A DNA stretch of 64,000 nt. Origin: Rubricoccus sp038746605. GTDB taxonomy: Bacteria; Bacteroidota; Rhodothermia; Rhodothermales; Rubricoccaceae. The notes under the pieces were generated by a model. That model was not told where the DNA came from. It was given only the letters and a program-made list of their open reading frames with translations, and did not search any database. Positions 14,904-24,040 of this stretch are shown here, piece after piece. Positions within the stretch are counted from its first letter, which is position 1. Every line of letters starts with the position of its first letter. Both the position numbers and the translations under genes were made by a program. Where the stretch lies: assembly GCA_038746605.1 (NCBI GenBank), contig JBCDKM010000025.1:1-64000 (forward strand), read 5' to 3'.

Positions 14904-17564
14904 TCACGCCTCGCGCCGCGTGTCCTCCCAATCCGGCGGTCCGAGTTCCTCGATCACCGTCACCAGCCCCTCGGTCGCCTCCACGACAGTCGTGCGGACG
15001 CTGTGGGCGGGGTGCGCGGCGTCATCGCCCGCGAGGGCCGCGAGGTCATCACCCGCGCGGCGGAGGGCGGGTACCGGACCAGAGTGGATGCGCTGCGCGA
15101 TGCGCCGCTGGAGCCGCAGATCCTCCAGCCGTTCGCGGCGGAGACGGTTCTCGTGAAGCCGGTTCGCGAGGACCGCCAGTCCACCGAGGACGAGCCCACC
15201 GAGCAGGAGACGGAGCCACCATGCCTGCCACCACGCGGGCACCACCGTCACGTCGATCTCGACCGGAACCGGGTTGAAGACGCCATCGCGGTTGGCACCG
15301 CGAAGCTCAAAGGTGTAGCTCCCCGGCGGCACGCGCGTGTAGACCGCGAACGGCTGGCGACCGTCGGTCTCGCGCCACGTCTCCTCGTAGCCGCGCAGGC
15401 GGTACTGGTAGCGGTTCTCCTCCGGGTTGCGGTAATCCAGGCTCGCGAACTCGAAGCGGAGGTAGCCTTCATCGTGCGCCACCTCCACGCGGGCGCCGGA
15501 TTCCAGTAGACCCGGCCGCCGCACGTCCCCCGCGATCACGCTGGAGACCACGACCGGCACGGCCTCGTCGCTCGGCGCGAGGCGGTCCGGGACGAACGTC
15601 GCCAGCCCGTGCGGCCCGCCGACGACCATCCGCTCATCCGCGCCCTGGCCGTAGGCCATGAAGTCGAACTCGTTACTTGGGAGTCCGTCCGCGACGGTGT
15701 AGATGGAGACATCGCCCGTGCGCGTGTCGTACGCCGCGAGGCCCGCGTTGGTCGTCATCCAGAGGCGACCGGCGGCATCCGGGAGGAGGCCGTAGATGGT
15801 GTTGTTGGGGAGGCCGTCAGCGGTGGTGACGCGCGTCCAGTTTTCCTCGTCCGGGTTCCATCCCGCGAGGCCACCGCCGATGGTTCCCGCCCAGAGCCGT
15901 CCATCAGCGTCTTCCGCGACGGTCCAGACGATATCGGCCCCGAGGCTGGCGGGGTCGCCGGGCACGTGGCGGTCGCAGGTGAGGGCGCGGATCTCGCCGA
16001 GCATCCCGGGCACAAACCGGCACAGCCCGCCGTCCGTGCCGACCCACATCGTGCCGTCTTCCGCTTCTAGAACCACGTTGACGTGCGTGGACGGAAGCTC
16101 GTCCGAGGCGGGCGTGAAGCCACGCCACTCGCCGGTCACGGCCGGGCGCACGGCCAGTCCGTCGCTCGTGCCGAGCCAGACGCGCCCGTCGGGGTCGGTG
16201 TAGATGTGGCGGACGGGCACACGCGGGGAGTCGCTGCCGCCGAAGAGCGCGCCGGTGACGCCGGGCTCTCGCGAGAACGCGCCCGTGGCCGGATCGAAGC
16301 GGAACAGCCCCTGCCGCTTCGCGCCGACCCAGAACGTTCCATCCCCGGCCTCGCCCACCCACCAGAAGGCGCTGGCGAAACTCTCGTCGGGCGCGGCATT
16401 GCGGCGGAAAATCTCCACGGCGCCGGTCTCCGGGTCGAGGCGGTGGAGGCCGTCATTGGTCGCGATCCAGACGGTCCCGTCTTGCGCGATCTCGATGCCG
16501 TTCGCGCCGCTCGCGAGGCCACCGGGGCCGCGCAGAATGACCTGGAACGCACCCGTCTCGGGCGGACGCCAGCGGCTCAGGCCCAGTTCAGTTCCGATCC
16601 AGACCGAGCCCTGCGCGTCGCGGTAGAACGTGCGCACACCCGCCGCGCTGACGCTCCGGGGGTCGGCAGGATCGGGCGTGTAGAACCGGGCGTCGCCCGC
16701 CTCGGGGTCCACGTCGAGGATGCCGTCCGCCTCGGTGCCGACCCAGACGCGACCGCTCGTCGCGAGGAGCGGGCTGGAGCCACCCGCCATGCGGACGCCG
16801 GGCCACAGTTGGGCGCGGGTCCACGCGTCGCCTTCGGCGCGGTACATCGCGAGGCCGTCCGAGGTCTGCCCGAATGCGACACCGGGTGCACCCGCGACGC
16901 TGTGCGTCCACGGGATGTCGGCGGGGATCTCGCAGGTCCGGTCGGTTTCGTCGAGGCGGCAAATGGAAGCGGTAGCGCCCTCGCCGAGGCCGGTCAAATG
17001 GGCCCAGAGCGTGCCTCGCGCGCCGCGCACGAGGGCCAGCGCGCCCGGCTGCTGCTGCGGTACGGGCTGCACCTCGGCCCGCTCGAAGGCATTCGTCTCG
17101 GCATCGCGGGCGCAGAGGCCGCCGTTGCGCGTCGCCGTCCAGAGCGTGCCATCCGCGCCGACGGCGAGGGCGGTCACGTCTGTCCCACAGACGCCATCCG
17201 GGTCTCCGGGGGCGCCGGGCGGGCGCGAGAACGTCTCCTTGCCTCGCGAGAAGCGGGCCAGCCCCGTCGTGGTGCCGACCCAGAGGGCGCCGCTGCCGTC
17301 CTCGGCGAGGGCGGTGACGCGGTTGCCGGGGAGCGCGGTGCTGTCGTCCGGGACGTAACGGTAGACAGCGAAGCGGGCGCCGTCGTAGCGGTTGAGGCCG
17401 TCCTCGGTGCCGAACCAGAGGTAGCCCTGGCGGTCCTGGAGGACGGCGTTGACGATGCTCTGCGAAAGACCGTCGTCCGTGCCGAGGCGGTCGAACCGGG
17501 GACCGGGCTGGGCGCTGGCGGCGAGGCTGGTCGCCAGCAGGACGAGGGCGAGGGGCCGGGGCAT
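14904..17564 (-). CDS. Two-component 'propeller' sensor protein lacking a kinase domain
   Basis: 886 residues from the ATG at 17564 (signal peptide MPRPLALVLLATSLAASAQ). Two seven-bladed Reg_prop propellers (repeats such as QDRQGYLWFGTEDGLNRYDG, EDGSGALWVGTTTGLARF, EDADGRLWAGTIGGGLAGWNP), a Y_Y_Y domain (RYQYRLRGYEETWRETDGR...PPGSYTFELRGANRDGVF) and one transmembrane helix (WLRLLLGGLVLGGLAVLANRL). Relatives continue with a histidine kinase. Here only ~75 residues follow: a helix with IAQRIHSGPVPALRRAGDDLAAL resembling the HisKA_3 site (IARDLHDGVG...), then a stop with no HATPase. Either a truncated sensor or one that pairs with another protein. Its 3' end converges on a palindrome. Confidence 0.85.
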   Translation of the reverse strand: MPRPLALVLLATSLAASAQPGPRFDRLGTDDGLSQSIVNAVLQDRQGYLWFGTEDGLNRYDGARFAVYRYVPDDSTALPGNRVTALAEDGSGALWVGTTTGLARFSRGKETFSRPPGAPGDPDGVCGTDVTALAVGADGTLWTATRNGGLCARDAETNAFERAEVQPVPQQQPGALALVRGARGTLWAHLTGLGEGATASICRLDETDRTCEIPADIPWTHSVAGAPGVAFGQTSDGLAMYRAEGDAWTRAQLWPGVRMAGGSSPLLATSGRVWVGTEADGILDVDPEAGDARFYTPDPADPRSVSAAGVRTFYRDAQGSVWIGTELGLSRWRPPETGAFQVILRGPGGLASGANGIEIAQDGTVWIATNDGLHRLDPETGAVEIFRRNAAPDESFASAFWWVGEAGDGTFWVGAKRQGLFRFDPATGAFSREPGVTGALFGGSDSPRVPVRHIYTDPDGRVWLGTSDGLAVRPAVTGEWRGFTPASDELPSTHVNVVLEAEDGTMWVGTDGGLCRFVPGMLGEIRALTCDRHVPGDPASLGADIVWTVAEDADGRLWAGTIGGGLAGWNPDEENWTRVTTADGLPNNTIYGLLPDAAGRLWMTTNAGLAAYDTRTGDVSIYTVADGLPSNEFDFMAYGQGADERMVVGGPHGLATFVPDRLAPSDEAVPVVVSSVIAGDVRRPGLLESGARVEVAHDEGYLRFEFASLDYRNPEENRYQYRLRGYEETWRETDGRQPFAVYTRVPPGSYTFELRGANRDGVFNPVPVEIDVTVVPAWWQAWWLRLLLGGLVLGGLAVLANRLHENRLRRERLEDLRLQRRIAQRIHSGPVPALRRAGDDLAALAGDDAAHPAHSVRTTVVEATEGLVTVIEELGPPDWEDTRREA

Positions 17565-17622
17565 GGGCGCGTAGGGGGCGCCGGAAGGTACGGGGCGGCT
17601 CCGGCCCTGTCCCCGGCCCTGT

Positions 17623-17657
17623 CCGCCTCGGTACCTCCGTGGACGCACCGAGGCGGG
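17623..17657. repeat. Dispersed palindrome, long-loop copy (between ATPase/HTH gene and sensor)
   Basis: 10-bp stem CCGCCTCGGT/ACCGAGGCGG; loop with TCC-GT-GGA mini-stem. It separates the 3' end of the ATPase gene from the sensor start. Confidence 0.75.
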
Positions 17658-17710
17658 CAACGCTGCGCCTCCCAACGGAACCTGGCTCACTGCCCCTGCT
17701 CCCCTGAACG

Positions 17711-19765
17711 TCAGGCCGTCTCGCGGCGCCAAAGTTCCTCCACCACGTGGTCCACGCCACGCCCGAGGTGGCGGCGGAAGGTGCTAAATGGAACCCCTAC
17801 CCTCTCGGCCGCGAGGGCCTGCGAGGGCGCCGGATCGAGGTACGCTGCGGAGAGCGCGCGGCCATAGGGCGCCTCGCGCGGTGACTCCTCCAACAGCGCA
17901 GTCGCCTCCGCGATGGCGATGCGGAGTCCCTCCAAGCGGTCCGTGTCGTCCTCAGCGCCGGGCGCGGCGTCGCGAACGAGACGGGAGCGGAGCAGCGGCG
18001 AGGTGCGCAGCTTGTGCGGGCGTGCGTAGTCACGGAGGGCGTCGCGGACGGCGGTCTCGAACCCATCGCGCGAGAGGACGACGAGCGGGACCGATGAAGG
18101 CTCCGGCGGCGGGACGGCCTGTGGAGTGCGACCGGCGAGACTGTCGAGCCAGTCCTCAGGCGGCTGAGCACGCCAGTCGTGCGAGAAGACCTCAACGGCG
18201 TGGCTGCCCGTCGCGAAAGCAGCGCTAGGGACAGGCACGAGTCCTGCGAAGGCGAGGACCGGACTCCAGAGATCCGGCTTCGAGGTCGCGAGCATCGAGA
18301 CCGCGAGGCCGGGCGTGGTGAGATAGGCGCGGACGGTGGAGGCAAAGACGAGGCTCTGCACAGCAGAGACGCCCTGGTGCGCCTCGGCATCCATCCAGTG
18401 GCGGAAGAGGAGCGCCGTCTCGCCCTCGCGAAGAGCACCCGTGGACGCCCATGCGGCGGAGGCGCCGGGGTCAGCCTCGCGCACCTCGGCGGACGCGCGG
18501 CCGAGGTCGACGGTGAGCAGGAAGCCCTGGGGCGCACCGTCGCCATCGCGGAGCACCTCGACGCCCTCAGGCTGATGGTCCAGCCAGAGCGCGAGGGCCT
18601 CGGCGGAGGGCTCGCCCTCGTGACGGCGCGTCATCGCGAGGAGCGGCTCCTGGTCGGACTCGCGAAGGGCCGTGCGGGCGCGGTGTCCCGCCGCGCGCCA
18701 CGCCTCGCGGAGTTGCCCGAAGAACGGCCGCACGATGGGGTTGTCGCGGTAGAGGAACGCGTAGTCCGCGAGGACGGCGTGCATCGACGCGCCCGGGCCG
18801 GGATCGAGGAGGCGGGCCGTGTAGAAGCGTCGGGCGCGGGCGTGGACCGTCTCGAAGCGAGCGGAATCGCGCCATCGGAGATCGGCGGCGATCACATCGC
18901 GCGCGAGGTCGTGCGGCCAGACGCCGCGTGGGCCTTCCTCGGTGACGTGGAGCGAGCGGAGCCACGTGAAGGCGTCGTGCGCGTCGTCCACATCGAGGAG
19001 CGCTGCGAGAAGGGGCTCCGTGACCGCGCGAACCACACTGGCCGCCTCCAGCGCGGCACGGCGCTGCGGGTCGGGCTCGTCCTGCACGAACCGCGCGAGC
19101 AGCGCCCCGACGACATCGGGCGCGTCGGCGGCATCGAAGGACGTTTCCGGGTGCTGGCGGGTGTGGTCGGCGACGAGCGCGAGGGCGAGCGGATGGCCGT
19201 GCGTGAAGGCGAGCGCAGCCTCGCGGCTCTCGCCCTCGATGCCCTCAGCGACGAGATACTCGGTGCTCTCCTCGGCGGAGAGGTTGCGGAGCGGAAGGAT
19301 CGCCAGTTCGGCGCGCCAGCCCGGGTCTGCGCGCCACCCGACGGCCGGATCGGCACGCCCTGCGAGAACGACCAGCGTGTCGTCCGGCAGGCTGGGAAGA
19401 AACGTGCGGCGGAACCAGCCATCGAGCGCCTGGAGTTCCTCGTAGGTATCCACGAGGAGCACGCGACGTGCGGACTCCGGCGCCTCCGCGAGAGCCTCCT
19501 TTGTGGCGAGGGCGACCGCCTCGGGCGTCGGCGCGAGGTCGCGGCCGTCGAGACGGGCGACAGTGCAGCCGGTAGCCTCCGCCATCGCGCGGATCTCCTC
19601 CAGCAGCGAGGTCTTGCCGATGCCGCCCGGCCCGTGGATCATCACGAGGTGGAGCGGGAGGTCCTCGGCGCCGAGGGCCTCGCGGAGGAGTGCGAGTTCG
19701 GCCTCGCGCCCCACAAACTGCGTGTGGCGCGAGCGGCGGAGGCGCTGACGAAGAGTCTCAGGCAC
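17711..19765 (-). CDS. ATP-binding (AAA/STAND-like) protein with C-terminal helix-turn-helix
   Basis: 684 residues. N-terminal ATPase: FVGREAELALLREAL, Walker A MIHGPGGIGKTSLLEEI (about 44-58), Walker B-like RVLLVDTYEELQALDG. The middle is a helical region without clear repeats, and the C-terminus (about 635-684) has PSQALAAERVGVPFSTFRRHLGRGVDHVVEELWRRE, a sigma-4/LuxR-like helix-turn-helix seen in similar predicted signal-transducing regulators. Likely a cytosolic nucleotide-gated transcription regulator. It lies upstream of the kinase-less sensor in the same orientation with about 145 bases between stop and sensor start, so the two could be cotranscribed and linked. Confidence 0.8.
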   Translation of the reverse strand: MPETLRQRLRRSRHTQFVGREAELALLREALGAEDLPLHLVMIHGPGGIGKTSLLEEIRAMAEATGCTVARLDGRDLAPTPEAVALATKEALAEAPESARRVLLVDTYEELQALDGWFRRTFLPSLPDDTLVVLAGRADPAVGWRADPGWRAELAILPLRNLSAEESTEYLVAEGIEGESREAALAFTHGHPLALALVADHTRQHPETSFDAADAPDVVGALLARFVQDEPDPQRRAALEAASVVRAVTEPLLAALLDVDDAHDAFTWLRSLHVTEEGPRGVWPHDLARDVIAADLRWRDSARFETVHARARRFYTARLLDPGPGASMHAVLADYAFLYRDNPIVRPFFGQLREAWRAAGHRARTALRESDQEPLLAMTRRHEGEPSAEALALWLDHQPEGVEVLRDGDGAPQGFLLTVDLGRASAEVREADPGASAAWASTGALREGETALLFRHWMDAEAHQGVSAVQSLVFASTVRAYLTTPGLAVSMLATSKPDLWSPVLAFAGLVPVPSAAFATGSHAVEVFSHDWRAQPPEDWLDSLAGRTPQAVPPPEPSSVPLVVLSRDGFETAVRDALRDYARPHKLRTSPLLRSRLVRDAAPGAEDDTDRLEGLRIAIAEATALLEESPREAPYGRALSAAYLDPAPSQALAAERVGVPFSTFRRHLGRGVDHVVEELWRRETA

Positions 19766-19810
19766 GAGCGAGAAGATCAGAAACAGCGGAATGAGGCGCG
19801 GCGACCTCCT

Positions 19811-19831
19811 CCGCCTCGGTCCCGAGGCGGG
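19811..19831. repeat. Dispersed palindrome, short-loop copy (19.8-20.06 kb intergenic)
   Basis: CCGCCTCGG-TC-CCGAGGCGG. The rest of this ~300-base divergent region (19766-20064) shows no gene; it should hold the promoters of the ATPase gene and the DUF4331 gene, but I could not fix them. Confidence 0.75.
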
Positions 19832-20064
19832 CAGACCCAGGAGCCTGCTCGGACAGAACGCCAGGAGTCCAAGCGGCTACGCCCAGTGTCACGCACACGT
19901 GTGGAACATACCTACCGATGTAGGTGCAATCCTCACCCGGGGGTCGGGTTTTCTCTCGGGGTAGCGGAGAGACGAACGGGTGAGCAGCAAGTGAGCACTC
20001 GGTGGTCTTGCACGTGAGCATATGAGGTCGAGTCCTTGCGGTCCCCTTTCCACCTCCTCTCCAC

Positions 20065-22338
20065 ATGCAACGTCCTCGACTCTTTTCCACCCTCGCCACT
20101 GCAGGCCTCGCGAGCCTGTTCCTGGCAGTCGGACTGCTCGCGCCGCCTCCGGGCACCGCGTCCAGCCACCGTGAGGCCCCGATGATCTCCGAGGATCCCC
20201 TCGCAGACAACACGGACCTGTACGCCTTCCGCGAGCCCATCCGGGCCGGTGGCACGGACAACGTCATCATCGTCGCCAACTACATCCCGCTGGAGTTGCC
20301 CTCGGGAGGACCCAACTACCACCAGTTCGGCGAAAACATCCGCTACGAGATCCACGTCAAGAACCAGACCTCGGCCGGGGCGCTGGGCACGGCCACGGAC
20401 GACATCACGTACCGCTTCACGTTCTCCCGCACGAACGAGAACCCGAACACCTTCTTCCCCATCCTGCTGGGTGACGAGAACCTCAACACCTCGTACACGA
20501 TGGAGAAGAGCACGGACGGGGGCATGAGCTTCCAGACCGTGATCACGAACGGGCCGACGCCCCCGCCGAACGTCGGGCCGCGCTCGATCAACTCCCCGCT
20601 CGGGCTCAACGACCGGTACCGCCGCCTGACGCGGAGTGCCATCACGCGCGCCTCCTCCGGTGAGACGGTCTTCGTCGGCCCCCGCGACGACCCGTTCTTC
20701 GTCGACCTCGGCGGCACGTTCGACGTGGGCAACATCCGCACGGAGTTCTGCGAGGACGAGTCCAACCCGAACTGCGCGCGCGACGAGGTCGCCGGGTTCA
20801 ACACCCACGCCATCGTGATCCGCGTGCCGGTCCAAAGCCTCCAGAAGGACGGCAAGGACCCCTCCCAGGCCACGAGCATCCTCGACGGGGACTTCACCAT
20901 CGGTGTGTGGGCCTCCGCCAGCCGCCCGCAGGTGACCACGCTCAACGGCGACGGCACCCGCTCCTTCAGCGGCGACTGGATCCAGGTCTCCCGCCTCGGC
21001 AACCCGCTCATCAACGAGGTCATCATCCCCATCGGCCGCAAGGACGAGTGGAACGCCACCTCGCCCTACGACGCGCTCGAGCAGGACTACGCGCAGTACT
21101 TCGTCAACCCCGAGCTGGCGAACTACATGGGCAACGGCGCCGCGCCGGTCCCGCCGCTCGGCGACGCGTTCCAGGTGCAGACCAACGCGTACCCCGCGCT
21201 GAACCTCGACGGCGACGGCAATCCCTCCAACCAAGGATCCGGCCTCGACTTCACCAACGGTGCTGACGGCGCGTTCGCGGTCTTCCCGCTCATCGCCAGT
21301 GGCGATCTCGACATCGACGGCACGGCCTTCGCCGTCCCGACCCGTCCGACGCAGCCCGGCGTTCCGACGGCGCTGATCGGCGAGGGCGAGCCCCGCAGGC
21401 TCGACGTGCTGCCCATCCTGTACTTCGGCGTCCCGAACGCCGCGCCGTACCAGCTCGCCACCGGCAAGCCCGGGCTCGTCGCGGACACGGATGACGACGG
21501 CGCGCTGGAGTTCACCCAGGGCAAGCCGTTCATCAACAACTTCCTGCCGATCACGGCGACGCCAGACGGCGGCCTCTGGGGCGGCGACATGCTCCGCCTC
21601 AACATGGCCGTCCCGGCCACGGACCGCAGCAGCGAGGAGTTCCGGAGCTGGGCCTATCAGGGCCTCATCCGCGCGGCGGCCATCGGCCTGACCTCGCCGG
21701 ACTTCGCGAGCACGGACCTGGAGTTCATCCCGCACATGGACGGCTTCCCGAACGGGCGCCGCCTCCAGGATGACGTGACCGGCATCGAGTTGCAGGCCGT
21801 CGGTGGTCTCGTGCTCGCCGCCGTGGGCGTCCCCTTCGACGACGCGACAGCGCCGGACTACTCGGACCTCCTCTCGGAGGACCTGCTCTCGGCGCTGACC
21901 TTCGTGCCCGGCCCGACGCAGAACGACCTTCCGTTCTTCGGCGGCTTCCCGTACCTCGCGAACCCGCACCGCGGCTTCGACTACGTGCGCGATGTCACCG
22001 CTGCGCCGCCGCCGTCCTCTGAGGAAGACCTCGCGCGTGCCTTCGCGGGCAAGCAGGGCCTCGGGCTGCCGGACGCGTTCCTGATGGATGATTCCTTCCC
22101 GAACCCGACCGCGGGCACGGCCACGATCCGCTACCACCTCCGCACGGAGGCCCCGGTGCGCATCGATGTCTACGACGTGCAGGGCCGCCTCGTGCAGACG
22201 CTCGTCAACGGGCAGCAGGGCGTGGGCACCCACACCGCTGAGTGGGACACGTCTGCTCTCGCGAGCGGCACGTACGTCTACCGCATGACGGTGGACGGCG
22301 AGCCCATCGCGACGAAGCGCGCCACGCTCGTCCGCTAG
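20065..22338 (+). CDS. DUF4331 protein with T9SS sorting domain
   Basis: 757 residues. Signal peptide (about 1-35, ending PPPGTASS), then the DUF4331 opening SSHREAPMISEDPLADNTDLYAFREP, which is close to the family consensus, and inner motifs IIVANYIPLELPSGGPNYHQFG and VIIPIGRKDEWN. The C-terminal ~80 residues are a T9SS type A sorting domain (DDSFPNPTAGTATIRYHL, VYDVQGRLVQTL, LASGTYVYRMTVDG, KRATLVR). A surface-exposed or secreted protein; the DUF4331 role is unknown. Followed by a very strong hairpin. Confidence 0.92.
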   Translation: MQRPRLFSTLATAGLASLFLAVGLLAPPPGTASSHREAPMISEDPLADNTDLYAFREPIRAGGTDNVIIVANYIPLELPSGGPNYHQFGENIRYEIHVKNQTSAGALGTATDDITYRFTFSRTNENPNTFFPILLGDENLNTSYTMEKSTDGGMSFQTVITNGPTPPPNVGPRSINSPLGLNDRYRRLTRSAITRASSGETVFVGPRDDPFFVDLGGTFDVGNIRTEFCEDESNPNCARDEVAGFNTHAIVIRVPVQSLQKDGKDPSQATSILDGDFTIGVWASASRPQVTTLNGDGTRSFSGDWIQVSRLGNPLINEVIIPIGRKDEWNATSPYDALEQDYAQYFVNPELANYMGNGAAPVPPLGDAFQVQTNAYPALNLDGDGNPSNQGSGLDFTNGADGAFAVFPLIASGDLDIDGTAFAVPTRPTQPGVPTALIGEGEPRRLDVLPILYFGVPNAAPYQLATGKPGLVADTDDDGALEFTQGKPFINNFLPITATPDGGLWGGDMLRLNMAVPATDRSSEEFRSWAYQGLIRAAAIGLTSPDFASTDLEFIPHMDGFPNGRRLQDDVTGIELQAVGGLVLAAVGVPFDDATAPDYSDLLSEDLLSALTFVPGPTQNDLPFFGGFPYLANPHRGFDYVRDVTAAPPPSSEEDLARAFAGKQGLGLPDAFLMDDSFPNPTAGTATIRYHLRTEAPVRIDVYDVQGRLVQTLVNGQQGVGTHTAEWDTSALASGTYVYRMTVDGEPIATKRATLVR

Positions 22339-22368
22339 GTCTGCGACCCTCGCGCTAACCGCGCGAGC

Positions 22369-22401
22369 GGGGGGCGGGCATCCCGAGCCTGCCCGCCCCC
22401 C
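22369..22401. terminator. Strong GC hairpin after the DUF4331 gene
   Basis: Perfect 12-bp stem GGGGGGCGGGCA/TGCCCGCCCCCC with a 9-base loop, 30 bases past the stop. There is no T-run, so it may be a Rho-type or mRNA-stabilising hairpin rather than a classical terminator. The rest of 22339-22633 holds one palindrome and no gene. Confidence 0.6.
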
Positions 22402-22540
22402 ACCCTCCCGGCTCGCTGGCGGCACCGACCGCCGCGAGCCTCGCGCTCGGACCGATGGGCGGGGTCTCTCCCCGCGATGACCGCGTGGGCGAGGCCCCGC
22501 CCGTCCCTGTCTCGACCGAGGCCCGGCTCGCGTGAGCCCG

Positions 22541-22561
22541 CCCGCCTCGGCCCCGAGGCGG
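22541..22561. repeat. Dispersed palindrome, short-loop copy (before TPR gene)
   Basis: CCGCCTCGG-CC-CCGAGGCGG, about 75 bases ahead of the TPR protein start. Confidence 0.75.
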
Positions 22562-22633
22562 ACCCACCCGCTGGGTCCACCGGAGCCGCTGCGCTCGGCG
22601 CGGCCCCGACTCTGACTCTCCCCTTGCCTCCCG

Positions 22634-23986
22634 ATGGCTACCCGCCTCCGCCCGTTCCTCTTCCTCGGCCTCGCTGCCGTCCTCGCCGCCGGCGTCTACC
22701 TCTGGCGCGCCTCACAGACGGAGCCCGCGCCCCTCCCGGACGACCTCGAACAGGTCGCCCCCTCCGCTTCCTTCGACAACGTCGAGGAGAGCGTCGAGTA
22801 TTACCGCGAGAAAGTCCGCCGCAACCCGGACGACGTGCAGTCGCGCGTCCGCCTCGCGCAGGCGCTCACGCAACTCGCCCGCGAGACCGGCGACGAGTTC
22901 ACGCTCATCCCCGAGGCCGTCGAGAACCTGGAGGCCGCGCTCGAACTGGACCCCGACCACTACCACGGCCGCACCCTCTGGGCCTCCACGCTCAACAAGC
23001 TCCACCGCTTCGAGGACGCCCGCGACCTCGCCCGCGAACTCATCGCGGAGTATCCGTCCCACTCCTACACGCGCGGCGTGCTGGTGGACGCGCTCGTCGA
23101 ACTCGGCGAGTACGAAGAAGCCGTCGCGCAGGCGGACGAGATGGTCGCTATCCGGCCCGGACTCCCCGCGTACGCCCGCATCTCCTACCTCCGGGAGCTT
23201 CACGGGGACGCGCAGGGTGCCATCCAGGCGATGACGCTCGCCGCACAGGCCGAGGCTCCCGGGCGCGACGACCGCTCGTGGGCGCTCCACACCCTCGCGG
23301 GTCTCTACATGGGCGAGGCCGCTCTAGACTCCGCCGAGACCGTCTACAACGGCATCCTCGAAGAGGCCCCTGGCTTCGCGCCCGCCCTCGCCGGGCTCGG
23401 CCACATCGCCCTCGCGCGAGGCGATGCGCAGCAGGCCATCGCTCGCATCGAAGAGGCGCGCGGCTTTCGCGCCGACGGCTCCTTCGACGAGTTGCTCGTG
23501 GAGGCCTACGCGATGGCCGGTGATGAAGCCAAGTCCCGCGAGGCCGCCGAACGCGTCTACGAGGAGCTCCTCGGCGCCCGCGAGATGGGCGAGATCGTGG
23601 ACATGGAGGAGGCCGACTTCCTCCTCGACCAGGACCGCGACTTGGAGCGCTCGCTCCGTCTCGCGCAGGAGCAGCAGGCTCGCCGCCCCGGCCACATGCA
23701 CGCCAACGAGACCCTCGCCTGGGCGCTGATGAAGAACGGCCGCGCGCAGGAGGGCATCCCGTACATCGAGCGCGCGATGCGCCTCGACACCGGCGACGCG
23801 ATGGTGCACTACCGCGCCGCGCGCATCTACGAGGCCGCAGGCAACGCCGCCGAGGCCGCCCGCCACCTCCGCATCGCGCTCGACGGCAATGTCGGCATCG
23901 AGAGCCCGACGACGGAACAGGAGGCGCGGGCGCTCCTCGCGTCCATGGGCGACGCTCCGCCGGTGCAGACCACCAGCGCCCGATAG
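22634..23986 (+). CDS. Membrane-anchored tetratricopeptide-repeat protein
   Basis: 450 residues. An N-terminal signal anchor (PFLFLGLAAVLAAGVYLWRA, ~8-27) is followed by a string of TPR units, e.g. DDVQSRVRLAQALTQLARETGDEF, YHGRTLWASTLNKLHRFEDARDLARELIAEYPSHSY, HANETLAWALMKNGRAQEGIPYIERAMRLDTGD and MVHYRAARIYEAAGNAAEAARHLRIALDGN. No enzyme motif is present; a scaffold role in the periplasm or at the inner membrane is inferred. It is followed by the His-rich protein gene after a palindrome, so it may belong to the same transcription unit. Confidence 0.85.
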   Translation: MATRLRPFLFLGLAAVLAAGVYLWRASQTEPAPLPDDLEQVAPSASFDNVEESVEYYREKVRRNPDDVQSRVRLAQALTQLARETGDEFTLIPEAVENLEAALELDPDHYHGRTLWASTLNKLHRFEDARDLARELIAEYPSHSYTRGVLVDALVELGEYEEAVAQADEMVAIRPGLPAYARISYLRELHGDAQGAIQAMTLAAQAEAPGRDDRSWALHTLAGLYMGEAALDSAETVYNGILEEAPGFAPALAGLGHIALARGDAQQAIARIEEARGFRADGSFDELLVEAYAMAGDEAKSREAAERVYEELLGAREMGEIVDMEEADFLLDQDRDLERSLRLAQEQQARRPGHMHANETLAWALMKNGRAQEGIPYIERAMRLDTGDAMVHYRAARIYEAAGNAAEAARHLRIALDGNVGIESPTTEQEARALLASMGDAPPVQTTSAR

Positions 23987-23994
23987 CCCTGCCT

Positions 23995-24026
23995 GCCTCG
24001 GTGTCTCCGCGGAGGCCCCGAGGCGG
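23995..24026. repeat. Dispersed palindrome, long-loop copy (after TPR gene)
   Basis: Arms TGCCTCGG/CCGAGGC(GG) with a loop holding CTCC-GC-GGAG, the longest inner mini-stem of the family in this window. Confidence 0.7.
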
Positions 24027-24040
24027 ACCTGCTCGGACCG

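Noticed and set aside
16083..17867. A 594-codon open frame opposite the propeller sensor
   Set aside because: Shadow of repeated Reg_prop blades; no start context or domain.
18179..20017. A 612-codon open frame opposite the ATPase/HTH gene
   Set aside because: Composition is typical of a GC shadow; the opposite strand has Walker A and helix-turn-helix motifs.
19933..22425. An 830-codon open frame antisense to the DUF4331 gene
   Set aside because: Its product is Val/Arg/Glu-rich without domains, and the plus strand holds a clear DUF4331 protein with signal peptide and sorting domain. High GC leaves antisense frames open by chance.
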